Assembly (NCBI GenBank): GCA_016291275.1
Contig: JAEEWY010000076.1
Location: 1 to 7,136, forward strand
Length of the DNA: 7,136 bases
Origin: Methanobrevibacter sp.
GTDB lineage: Archaea > Methanobacteriota > Methanobacteria > Methanobacteriales > Methanobacteriaceae
Direction: 5' to 3'
A program made the translations under genes and the position numbers. Positions 1 through 6,306 of this stretch are shown piece by piece. Positions within the stretch are counted from its first letter, which is position 1. The number at the start of each line of letters is the position of its first letter. Below the pieces are notes generated by a model that was not told the origin of the DNA, ran no database searches, and worked only from the letters and a program-made list of their open reading frames with translations.

Positions 1-44
1 AACTCCCTAAGGATAACTGCTTTATCTATTGGTTTATCGTCCAT
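1..44 (-). CDS. Possible start of an unidentified gene, cut by the window edge
   Basis: Reading the minus strand from an ATG at 44-42 gives MDDKPIDKAVILRE and then runs off the window. An AGGT at 55-52, seven bases before the ATG, could be a ribosome binding site. The reading frame is co-directional with ppsA and begins about 60 bases after its stop codon, beyond a T-rich terminator-like stretch. The codons used (GAT, AAA, CCA, ATA, GCA, GTT) fit the neighbouring genes. Fourteen residues are too few to recognise a family, so no function is offered. The opposite strand is also partly open here, so the gene itself is only a moderate-confidence call. Confidence 0.4.
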   Translation of the reverse strand, partial: MDDKPIDKAVILRE

Positions 45-59
45 AAAGTAACCTATCAA

Positions 60-104
60 AAATAATTTAAATAAAAATAAAAAATTAAAAAAAGAATAAA
101 AAGA
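60..104 (-). terminator. Oligo-T terminator region downstream of ppsA
   Basis: Directly after the ppsA stop, the minus strand is a run of T tracts broken by single A or C bases, with no G from 104 to about 58. Such T-rich stretches without an obvious hairpin are the usual form of archaeal intrinsic terminator. The call rests on composition and position only. Confidence 0.45.
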
Positions 105-2387
105 TTATTCTAGACGTTTACGGGCAGCGTCGAGAATAATTTTTTGTTCAGCACGAGCAACGGTTTTTCTCACATCAGCAATAGCATCAGTATTTGATGA
201 TACACTTGTGATTCCGAATTCAACAAGTTTTTCAACAATGTGAGGTACACTACCTGCTTGACCGCAGATACTACATTTGACACCTGCTTCTGCACATTTT
301 CTGATTGTTCTTTCAATCAGTTTCATTACTGCAGGGTGTTCTTCAGAGTAGTGTTTTGCCACAAACTCGTTGTTTCTGTCCACTGCAAGAGTGTATTGAG
401 TCAAGTCGTTGGTTCCTAAACTTACAAAGTCTATTCCAACTTTAATGTACTCGTCAATCATAATTGCAGCTGCTGGGATTTCAACCATCATACCAAAGTC
501 AACATCTTTGTGAGGTTCAAATCCGACTTCAGAACATAACGCTTTTGCTTTAACAAGTTCTTCTGGACTTTGTGATAAAGGAATCATGATACCAATGTTG
601 GTGTATCCTTTTTCGTGTCATTTTTTGATAGCTTTAAATTCACATTTAAGGATTTCAGGTTGGTCCAGTTCTCTTCTGATACCTCTCCAACCAAGCATTG
701 GGTTATGTTCACGAGGTTCGTTTTCTCCACCTTCCAAAGTAATGAACTCATCAGTTGGTGCATCAAGAGTTCTGTACCATACAGGTTTTGGATAGAATTC
801 ATCTGCTACTTTTAAAACACCTTCAGCGATGGTATCTACAAGTTCATCTTCTCTTCCATCAAGGATGAATTTTTTAGGGTGAACACCAGTTGATAACATC
901 ATGTGTTCAGTTCTAAGCAATCCTACACCATCTGCACCGGTTGCTGCTGCTTTTGGAGCTGCTTCAGCCATACTTACATTAGCTTTAACTTCGGTAACAG
1001 TGATTAATGGAGTTGCGGATACTTGAATTGCACCAGCACTTGCAACTTCCTCTTCAGCACCTTTAATGATACCTTTGTATACTAAACCTTTTTTACCGTC
1101 TGCAGTAACTTCATCATTTTCTTTTAAGGTAGTTGTTGCGTCTCCAGTACCTACTACACAAGGAATTCCTAATTCTCTTGAGATAATAGCTGCGTGACAG
1201 GTTACTCCACCTTCGTCAGTTACAATACCGGTAGCTCTTTTCATAGCAGGAACCATATCAGGAGTGGTCATAGTGGTTACCATTACGTCTCCATCTTGAA
1301 CTTTATCAAGTTCATCAAGACTTAAAATGACTTTAACAGTACCTGATGCTAAACCAGGACTTGCACCAAGACCTCTGATTAAAACTTCCAAATCAACTTC
1401 CTCTTCAGCTTCTTCTTTTTTAGAATCGCCTAAGGTAGTGATTGGTCTGGATTGTAATAAGAATAAGTTTCCATCATGGAATGCCCATTCAGTATCTTGA
1501 GGTTTGCCGTAATGACCTTCTACTCTTTTAGCCATTGCAACAAGCTCTAATAATTCCTCATCAGATAAAACTCTTTCTTTTCTTAAATCTTCAGGAACGT
1601 CAACTTGAATGGAGGTTCCACCTTCTTCATTAGTGAACATGGTTTTCTTGTCACTAATGGTAACATTTAATACTTCATTGGTTTCTTTATCTACAGCGTA
1701 GTTATCAGGAGTTACAGATCCACTAACTACAGATTCACCAAGTCCCCAAGAACCTTCGATTAAAGCGATGTTTTCTCCAGTGGATGGGTTTACAGTAAAC
1801 ATTACACCTGCCTTATCGGAATCAACCATTTGTTGAACAACTACTGCAATGTAAACTTGAGAGTGTTCGAAGTTGTTTTCTTCTCTGTAGAAAATAGCTC
1901 TTGCTTCAAATAAGGAAGCCCAACATTTTCTTACATATTCAATAACATTATCTAATCCTTGAACGTGTAAGAAAGTGTCTTGTTGACCTGCAAATGAAGC
2001 TTCTGGCAAGTCTTCTGCAGTTGCGGAAGAACGAATAGCTACATCAGCACCGTCTTCTTCTCCAACTCTTTCGGATAATTGGTTGTAAGCTTCAGTAATG
2101 TAAGTTGAAATTCCATCTGGTATAGGAGTTTCAATGATAATTGCTTTGATTTCTTCTGCAGCTTCTTGAAGCTCTTTAGTGTTATTAATATCTACTTGGT
2201 CTAAAATATCCATAACCTTGCTAAAAATTCCAGTATCTCTCATAAACTTATCATAAGTTTTAGAGGTTACAACAAATCCTGGAGGGACTGGAATACCTGC
2301 TTGGGTTAATTCACCTAAATTAGCACCTTTACCACCAGCAATACCTAAATCATCTTTACTTAAATCTTCAAATTTTTTAACGTACAT
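105..2387 (-). pseudogene. ppsA: Phosphoenolpyruvate synthase (pyruvate, water dikinase), interrupted by an in-frame TGA
   Basis: PEP synthase converts pyruvate, ATP and water to PEP, AMP and phosphate in the cytoplasm, feeding gluconeogenesis. The frame from ATG 2387 to TAA 105 spans 760 codons, the usual length of archaeal PpsA. Codon 590 (618-620) is TGA; the frame is identical on both sides, so this is a nonsense codon and not a frameshift. Visible parts in order: N-terminal ATP-grasp domain (about 1-330, with GGKGANLGEL near the start and IRSSATAEDLPEASFAGQQD), phosphohistidine swivel domain with GGVTCHAAII (His398), and the PEP/pyruvate TIM barrel from about 480 with GVGLLRTEH and NPMLGWRGIRREL. 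After the TGA come MVEIPAA, GTNDLTQYTLAVDRN and CSICGQAGS (catalytic Cys708), so a 589-residue product would lack metal-ligand and catalytic residues. I chose ATG 2387 over an upstream in-frame ATG at 2423 because it follows GGAG at the right distance and starts MYVKKFEDL, as in the family. The two halves could be annotated as separate genes, but they are one gene. Whether the stop is a real mutation or a sequence error cannot be told from here. Confidence 0.9.
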
Positions 2388-2392
2388 TGTTC

Positions 2393-2400
2393 TGCTCCTT
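2393..2400 (-). promoter_or_regulatory. Ribosome binding site fixing the ppsA start
   Basis: The minus strand reads AAGGAGCA with GGAG at 2398-2395, seven bases before ATG 2387. This supports the MYVKKFEDL start over the 12-residue N-terminal extension from 2423. Confidence 0.75.
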
Positions 2401-2425
2401 TTTAAACAATAGTCCTTAATCAATT

Positions 2426-2485
2426 TTCAATAATTGAATGATAATGACGTTTTGGATATTAAATTAAAGTCCAAATAAATATTTT
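2426..2485 (-). promoter_or_regulatory. Candidate ppsA promoter with two inverted repeats
   Basis: On the minus strand AAATATTTATTT (2485-2474) is a plausible archaeal TATA box, which would put the transcript start near 2450 and give a leader of about 60 bases. TTTGGA at 2451-2456 and TCCAAA at 2470-2475 form a 6-bp inverted repeat with a 13-base spacer, lying from the edge of the TATA box to the expected start site. A second repeat, TTCAAT-A-ATTGAA (2426-2438), would lie inside the early leader. The arrangement could be an operator, but the regulator is unknown. Confidence 0.4.
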
Positions 2486-2490
2486 TAGAT

Positions 2491-2562
2491 TGTTTAATTT
2501 TGAATTAAATTAAAATTAAAAATAAAATGAAAAATTTGAGATTAATCAAAAAGCCAAAAGAC
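2491..2562 (-). terminator. T-rich terminator region downstream of L10e
   Basis: The minus strand after the L10e stop carries several T tracts (in 2562-2491) separated by A-rich runs, with no strong hairpin. It fits an archaeal oligo-T terminator that ends the L10e transcript before the ppsA promoter. The evidence is composition and position. Confidence 0.4.
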
Positions 2563-3045
2563 TTATTTGACTAATTCTGCACCTTTTTCAACAACAATTC
2601 TGCAAGATACAGGCATTTTCATACCTGCTCTTTTTAAAGCGGTTTTAGCGTCTTGGAAGTTTTTAGGGTTTACATCAATAGACATGATCTTTTGATTGGT
2701 TTTTACTAAAGCTTCTACACTGATTGCTTTACCGAAAGCATTTCTCATACCGCTTTGTACCCTGTCCGCACCTGCTCCGGTTGCCATAGGGTTTTCTCTT
2801 ACGATGTTGTGAGGGTATACTCTTAATTTTAAGTGGTATCCTAATCTACCAGCAGATCTTTGCATGTATCTGTTAGAAGCAATACGAGCTGCTTCTAAAG
2901 CATTGTGTCTAATTTGAGCTGGTTTTTTAACTGCTAAGGATACTCTTACTGGGAAATCTTCGGATAAGTTTCCCATATCATATTGAACAATTCTGTTATT
3001 TGGTATTTTTCTAATATATTCTCTTCTTGAATAAGCACGAACCAT
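2563..3045 (-). CDS. rpl10e: 50S ribosomal protein L10e (uL16)
   Basis: This is the archaeal/eukaryotic uL16 protein of the large ribosomal subunit, which sits near the A-site and helps position tRNA. The 160-residue length is normal for the archaeal family. The sequence matches family style throughout: MVRAYSRREYIRKIP at the N terminus, then IVQYDMGN, the strongly conserved QIRHNALEAARIASNRY, a GYHLKLRVYPHNIVREN segment, ATGAGADRVQSGMR (the basic loop region), FGKAI, and the C-terminal VSCRIVVEKG. The ATG start is fixed by a GGAGG at 3057-3053 with seven-base spacing. It is transcribed in the same direction as ppsA but separated by 175 bases with terminator-like and promoter-like elements, so the two are probably independent. 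Upstream it faces the divergent pcc1-like gene across a long AT-rich gap. No missing or unusual residues were noticed. Confidence 0.97.
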   Translation of the reverse strand: MVRAYSRREYIRKIPNNRIVQYDMGNLSEDFPVRVSLAVKKPAQIRHNALEAARIASNRYMQRSAGRLGYHLKLRVYPHNIVRENPMATGAGADRVQSGMRNAFGKAISVEALVKTNQKIMSIDVNPKNFQDAKTALKRAGMKMPVSCRIVVEKGAELVK

Positions 3046-3052
3046 TACTAGT

Positions 3053-3057
3053 CCTCC
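3053..3057 (-). promoter_or_regulatory. Strong ribosome binding site of L10e
   Basis: GGAGG on the minus strand lies seven bases before the ATG at 3045. It is the best match to the 16S rRNA anti-Shine-Dalgarno sequence in the window, in keeping with high expression of a ribosomal protein. Confidence 0.8.
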
Positions 3058-3093
3058 ATATAATCATAATTAAGAATTTATTGTGTGCAAATC

Positions 3094-3156
3094 TATTGTA
3101 CAAAGCCATATGTTAAAGCCATTTCCATATTGTACATTTTGAATGCTCTATTTAAG
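3094..3156 (-). promoter_or_regulatory. Candidate L10e promoter and leader with repeated TATTGTACA
   Basis: On the minus strand CTTAAATAG (3156-3148) is a TATA-like element that would start transcription near 3125 and give a leader of about 80 bases. Within or beside this leader, TATTGTACA occurs twice in direct orientation (3094-3102 and 3128-3136, 34 bases apart), and AAAGCCAT occurs twice (3102-3109 and 3115-3122). The promoter call is by similarity to archaeal TATA boxes only. The repeats are exact, but their role is unknown. Confidence 0.35.
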
Positions 3157-3220
3157 TTCTAATCTAAATACACAAAAAATTCTTTAAATTTTTTAATCGA
3201 CTGAAAAGCCGAAATGTAAG

Positions 3221-3235
3221 TGTTCTATCAGAACA
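3221..3235. repeat. Perfect palindrome TGTTCT-N3-AGAACA
   Basis: The six-base arms match exactly around ATC. It sits in a short island of higher GC (about 3198-3236) within AT-rich spacer, about 65 bases upstream of the candidate L10e TATA box. It has the form of a binding site for a dimeric regulator, or could be a small RNA hairpin. No family is assigned. Confidence 0.5.
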
Positions 3236-3507
3236 TGAAAAAATAATAGCTATTTTGTAAAGTATAATCCCATATTAAGAAAATATAAGCTATAATTATA
3301 TTCTTATTATCATACTTTCCTATCCTAGCCATATAAAATTGAGAAAATTAATAATCGAATTTAATAATTGAATATTATATATTATTAATTTATAAAGTTA
3401 GATAGAATATTACTATATATTTTTCTAAACATTAATAAATGTTACCCTATATTATATATTATTTTATAGATATTATATGAAATGAAATAAAATATTGAAA
3501 TATATAA

Positions 3508-3549
3508 TGAAAATATATAATGAAAATCATAGATTAAAAAATTTATAAT
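3508..3549 (+). promoter_or_regulatory. Candidate pcc1 promoter elements
   Basis: Two TATA-like elements precede pcc1: AAAATATATAA (3510-3520), which is also the second unit of a short tandem repeat, and TTTATAAT (3542-3549). The nearer one would give a leader of about 45 bases. In such AT-rich DNA chance matches are common, so neither can be preferred with confidence. Confidence 0.3.
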
Positions 3550-3615
3550 TGAAATTACAAATCATTAATTAATTACAATTCTAACAATGCTAAAAAAATT
3601 TAATCGGGTAAAAGG

Positions 3616-3861
3616 ATGAACATAAAATCAAATATCAAAATGGAATATAAAGATCAGGAATATGCTGAAATTGTCTATAAATCCCTTGAAGTGGACAATG
3701 AAGGTTTTGTTCAAAGCGAATTGGATGAAGATGTGATAAATTTTAAAATTGAAAGTGATAAGTTAGGCAGTTTTTTAGCTACAGCAGATGATCTTATAGC
3801 CTCTGAAATATTAGCTGAAGAAATCATTAAAAAAACAAGCCAGAATGATTCTTTGAAATAA
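3616..3861 (+). CDS. pcc1: KEOPS complex subunit Pcc1-like protein
   Basis: Pcc1 is the small dimerising subunit of the KEOPS complex, which with Kae1, Bud32 and Cgi121 makes N6-threonylcarbamoyladenosine (t6A) at position 37 of ANN-decoding tRNAs in the cytoplasm. The 81-residue length fits the family. The layout also fits: a short N-terminal strand (MNIKSNIKMEY), a helix ending in IVYKSLEVDNEGF, acidic strands (DVINFKIESDKLGSF), and a C-terminal helix with ADDLIASEILAEEII. The IVYKSLEVDN segment is the part most like other Pcc1 proteins. I keep the first ATG because residues 1-8 form the expected first strand; a GGGT at 3606-3609 could act as a weak ribosome binding site. The gene stands alone, divergent from L10e, with no other KEOPS gene in view. 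The assignment is from sequence pattern; a Pcc1 paralogue with another partner is possible. Confidence 0.8.
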   Translation: MNIKSNIKMEYKDQEYAEIVYKSLEVDNEGFVQSELDEDVINFKIESDKLGSFLATADDLIASEILAEEIIKKTSQNDSLK

Positions 3862-3866
3862 AAAGG

Positions 3867-3886
3867 CTGAAATGAAAATTCATCAG
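3867..3886 (+). terminator. Weak hairpin after pcc1
   Basis: ATGAA (3872-3876) pairs with TTCAT (3879-3883), and CTG (3867-3869) pairs with CAG (3884-3886) across a two-base bulge. It starts six bases after the stop and is followed by an AT-rich run ending in TTTTC. The stem is weak, so it is only a possible end of the pcc1 transcript. Confidence 0.3.
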
Positions 3887-3958
3887 AAATTTATAAAATT
3901 TTCACTTAAAAGATAAATTTAATAATAATTAAAATCATAAATATATTACAATATAATG

Positions 3959-3988
3959 ATATAACAATATGTTATATTTTTTTATCAT
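3959..3988 (+). promoter_or_regulatory. Candidate promoter with inverted repeat for the zinc-finger gene
   Basis: ATATAAC (3959-3965) and GTTATAT (3971-3977) form a 7-bp inverted repeat with a five-base spacer. Its right arm, running into a T tract, resembles an archaeal TATA box about 45 bases before the ATG at 4022, which would give a leader of about 20 bases. The placement is reasonable, but the base composition makes chance matches likely. Confidence 0.35.
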
Positions 3989-4021
3989 AATATAATAAAC
4001 AGACAAAGATGAAGTGTTAAT

Positions 4022-5212
4022 ATGGAATGTCATAATCACCCAGATAGAGAGGCTGTGGCAAATTGTTCATTTTGTGGAAAAGCAGTTTGTCCAGAGTGTA
4101 GTGTGGAAATTGGTGGAAATATTTATTGTAAAGATTGCTTAAATGACATCATTGCAAAAACTATGGTGGAAGAGGAAGCGGTAGCAGATTCTCCAAAAGC
4201 TGCAGAAGTAGTTGAAGAACCTGCAGATGCATTTGAACCAATTACTCCAATTCAAGCAGAGGAACGTCAAGTTGCAGAAGAAATTGCAAAACCAGTTGAC
4301 AAAGCTCCTGAAAACTTTGAAACTGATTATGAATATGAAACTGCATATGTTGAAACCTATGAAGAAGATGGTGATGAGGATAGCTATTACGAAAATCCTG
4401 AACCTATACCTGAACCTGTACCAGAATATAGGGAACAGGAAAGAAAACTTAAAGCAAAACCTCAACCAAGCAGACCTCCTATTGAACCTATCCATACTGG
4501 AGATATAGATGAGGATTACTATTATGAACCAGTTCCTAGTGAAACTCCAAGCAATGAACTTGAAGCAAAATATGAAAGATATTTAGAAGATTTATATTAT
4601 GATGAAGAAGAGGATGTAGTTCCTCCAGAACTTCTTGAAGAAGTTGTTGAAGAACCTCCTAGGTCTAGAGCTCCTAAAGGAAAAAGAAGAAGGAAGAAAC
4701 AAGCTAAAAAAGAACGTGCAGCATATGAGGAAGCACCTAGAAGACAAAGACCTAGAAATTATCCAAGAGATGATGGGGAATATTACATTAACCCTAGAGA
4801 TGAATACGAAGAAGACTTTATAGTTCCATCACATAACAGAAGAAGAGCTCCTCAAAGAGATGCTGAAAGTTACGAAGAACTTAAAAGAAGAATTGAAAGA
4901 AACTACGAACTAGAACAGCAAAGCAAGAAAAAAGGTCGCTTCAGAAGATCTAAAAAATCAAAATACGATTATGATGACTATGATGAACTAGAAAATATCC
5001 AAGAGATGCACAGATATCCTGTAGAGGAAGAAAGTGAAAATCTTTCATTCACTGAAATCCTTCTTGCAATCATCTTAATCATTTTAATAATATTACTTAT
5101 CTTATATGTAATTTACTTATTCAGATTAAGTGGAGATTACGCTGGTTTCATAGAAGCTCTTATGGGATTAGTTCAAAATCCTGGAGAATTCATTACTAAC
5201 GTATTGAATTAA
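4022..5212 (+). CDS. Zinc-finger protein with a long charged linker and one C-terminal membrane helix; function unknown
   Basis: The product is 396 residues and was not recognised as a named family. Residues 3-39 form a B-box-like zinc finger with eight possible ligands (Cys3, His6, Cys15, Cys18, Cys23, Cys26, Cys36, Cys39) and motifs HPDREAVANCSFCGKAVCP and YCKDC. Residues about 48-340 are low-complexity and probably disordered: an acidic, Tyr- and Pro-rich part with NPEPIPEPVPEY, a basic cluster at 214-232 (KGKRRRKKQAKK), mixed Arg/Glu/Tyr sequence, and a second basic cluster at 302-314. Residues 346-367 are a strongly hydrophobic helix, almost all Ile and Leu, followed by a 27-residue tail. 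No signal peptide is present, so the zinc finger and linker are probably cytoplasmic, tethered by a tail anchor. This suggests a scaffold or interaction role at the membrane, which is inference. Only a weak GAAGTG-like binding site precedes the ATG. Codon use matches the neighbours. Confidence 0.85.
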   Translation: MECHNHPDREAVANCSFCGKAVCPECSVEIGGNIYCKDCLNDIIAKTMVEEEAVADSPKAAEVVEEPADAFEPITPIQAEERQVAEEIAKPVDKAPENFETDYEYETAYVETYEEDGDEDSYYENPEPIPEPVPEYREQERKLKAKPQPSRPPIEPIHTGDIDEDYYYEPVPSETPSNELEAKYERYLEDLYYDEEEDVVPPELLEEVVEEPPRSRAPKGKRRRKKQAKKERAAYEEAPRRQRPRNYPRDDGEYYINPRDEYEEDFIVPSHNRRRAPQRDAESYEELKRRIERNYELEQQSKKKGRFRRSKKSKYDYDDYDELENIQEMHRYPVEEESENLSFTEILLAIILIILIILLILYVIYLFRLSGDYAGFIEALMGLVQNPGEFITNVLN

Positions 5213-5220
5213 TTAAACTA

Positions 5221-5254
5221 ATAGAGAATTTATTTCTCTATCCTTCCTTTTTTT
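5221..5254 (+). terminator. Hairpin plus T-tract terminator of the zinc-finger gene
   Basis: ATAGAGAA (5221-5228) and TTCTCTAT (5234-5241) make a perfect 8-bp stem with a five-base loop, followed by a pyrimidine run ending in seven T (5248-5254). It starts eight bases after the stop codon. It is the clearest intrinsic terminator in the window and resembles the bacterial form. Confidence 0.75.
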
Positions 5255-5519
5255 AACACTTCCATTATCTTATTTTTTTATTTTATTTTCTTTTTTCTTA
5301 TTTTACTAATCTAATTTTATAAACTTATTTTTTACATAAAGTTTTTGAATACTATTTTTATAAAAGCTAAAAAATAATAAAAAGTAAATGATCTAATTAA
5401 AAAAAGATAAGATTGATAAAAAAAGCTATAAAAATTAATTAAAAATTGATAAAAAATTGAAAAAATAATAAAAAAAGAAAGTAAAAAAAGTGAAAAGTAA
5501 AAAGAAATAATTAAAATAA
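5255..5519 (-). terminator. Convergent gene ends: T-rich then A-rich spacer with FKBP terminator
   Basis: The plus strand is pyrimidine-rich, mainly T, up to about 5360, then strongly purine-rich, mainly A, up to the FKBP stop. On the minus strand the right half is therefore a long series of T tracts directly after the FKBP gene (best at 5519-5460), fitting an archaeal oligo-T terminator. No open frame or RNA gene is seen. The strand switch in composition marks the meeting point of two transcription units. Confidence 0.5.
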
Positions 5520-6254
5520 TTATTCTTCTGCTTCTTCTTCAGCAGGTTCTTCTACTTTTTTCTCGAATTCATCTACGAATTCAACTTTTTCATAATCCAT
5601 ATTGTCCCAAATGTCTTTGGAAATTCTGAATCTAGCGAAAGTTACATCCATGTATGATTTTTGATCGAATCTGGTGATTTCATCTAATTTGATGCTTACT
5701 TTGTCACCATCGATTTTGATTTCAGTTTTGTCTAAGTCCATGTTAGGGTAGGAGTAGTGTAACTCAATCATACTTTTGATTTTTTCTTCATCATCTTCAA
5801 TAATTTCCACTACAGAAACATCATATTCTAAGTTTTTACCAGCTAATTCGTGGTTGAAGTCCACTTTAACTCTTCCACCGTTTACAGAAATGATTTTACC
5901 GGTACCTGCATCTGCAGTAATTTTCATACCTCTAACAGGAGTCATGCCTTGTTTTTTGAATTCTTTCATTGGAATTAATTGAATGAAATTAGGGTTTCTT
6001 TGACCAAAACCATTTTCAGGAGTTACGGATACATGTACAGAATCTCCAGCTTCAGCTCCGATAATAGCATCATCAATAGCTTTTAATAAATGATTTCCTC
6101 CAACGATAATTGGGATTGGACCGTAAACTTTGTTTTCTACTAAGATACCTGCTTCTTCTGCGATATCTTCGGAAGTAGTATCGAATACTTCATCAGTTTC
6201 TTTAATTTTTCCAGTGAAATTTAATCTTACAAAATCTCCTTCTTTAATTGCCAT
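5520..6254 (-). CDS. Long-type archaeal FKBP peptidyl-prolyl cis-trans isomerase
   Basis: FKBP enzymes speed cis-trans isomerisation of prolyl bonds and, in this SlyD-like archaeal class, also act as chaperones in the cytoplasm. The 244-residue product shows: FKBP first half (about 1-83) with NFTGKI, VFDTT and IIVGGNHLLKAIDDAI; PENGFGQRNPNFIQLIP leading into an insert-in-flap chaperone domain (about 84-128); the return strand VDFNHELAGKNLEYDVSVVEI (131-151, shown split here as FNHELAGK and DVSVVEI key parts); a C-terminal domain (about 155-232) found in long archaeal FKBPs; and a Glu-rich tail. The short His-rich tail of bacterial SlyD is absent. The start is fixed by AGGAG at 6267-6263, eight bases before the ATG. 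It is a single gene converging on the zinc-finger gene. The family call is strong; specific substrates are unknown. Confidence 0.93.
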   Translation of the reverse strand: MAIKEGDFVRLNFTGKIKETDEVFDTTSEDIAEEAGILVENKVYGPIPIIVGGNHLLKAIDDAIIGAEAGDSVHVSVTPENGFGQRNPNFIQLIPMKEFKKQGMTPVRGMKITADAGTGKIISVNGGRVKVDFNHELAGKNLEYDVSVVEIIEDDEEKIKSMIELHYSYPNMDLDKTEIKIDGDKVSIKLDEITRFDQKSYMDVTFARFRISKDIWDNMDYEKVEFVDEFEKKVEEPAEEEAEE

Positions 6255-6262
6255 AAATAATT

Positions 6263-6306
6263 CTCCTATAATCTTTATTATGAAAACAATTACATTTTTA
6301 AATATT
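6263..6306 (-). promoter_or_regulatory. FKBP ribosome binding site and candidate TATA box
   Basis: AGGAG at 6267-6263 gives eight-base spacing to ATG 6254 and settles the start. Upstream, AATATTTAAAAATG (6306-6293, minus strand) is a TATA-like element that would start transcription near 6272 with a short leader. The ribosome binding site is solid; the promoter is tentative. Confidence 0.5.

Larger units (their letters stand above)
3058..3615. other. Long AT-rich gene-free spacer between divergent L10e and pcc1
   Basis: No convincing coding frame, tRNA or rRNA is visible in these roughly 560 bases. The left third (to about 3240) has somewhat higher GC and contains the L10e promoter region and a palindrome at 3221-3235. 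The rest is nearly pure A/T with short repeats: AATAGCTATT, a 10-bp palindrome (3245-3254); TAATAATCGAAT and TAATAATTGAAT at 13-base spacing (3349-3373); an 11-bp inverted repeat (3345-3355 with 3381-3391); and a tandem TGAAATATATAA-type repeat (3496-3527). The spacer must hold both divergent promoters. Its length is large for such a gene-dense genome. Confidence 0.6.

Noticed and set aside
105..587. A separate 160-residue gene starting at ATG 587
   Set aside because: It is the C-terminal end of ppsA in the same frame; the ATG is an internal Met within IMIPLSQSPEEL and has no well-placed ribosome binding site.
618..620. TGA read as selenocysteine, or a programmed frameshift at the preceding A6 run
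   Set aside because: The active-site cysteine lies at codon 708 and not here, family members carry a hydrophobic residue at this position, and the A/T-only 3' region shows no SECIS-like hairpin. The frame is the same before and after the stop, so slippage alone would not restore it.
586..815. Small plus-strand frames opposite ppsA
   Set aside because: They lie antisense to conserved PpsA sequence and look like no known protein.
3240..3600. Replication origin or CRISPR array in the long AT-rich spacer
   Set aside because: There are no regularly spaced repeats with unique spacers, no G-rich origin-recognition boxes and no neighbouring orc1/cdc6 or cas genes; the repeats are short and A/T only.
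4139..4495. Antisense frame of 118 residues within the zinc-finger gene
   Set aside because: It is a Phe/Arg/Ile-rich shadow of the Glu/Tyr/Asp codons on the plus strand, with no family resemblance and no ribosome binding site.
4212..4823. Plus-strand frames at 4212-4508 and 4635-4823
   Set aside because: They are frame-shifted Lys/Leu/Asn-rich readings of the low-complexity region; the real frame is continuous from zinc finger to membrane helix.
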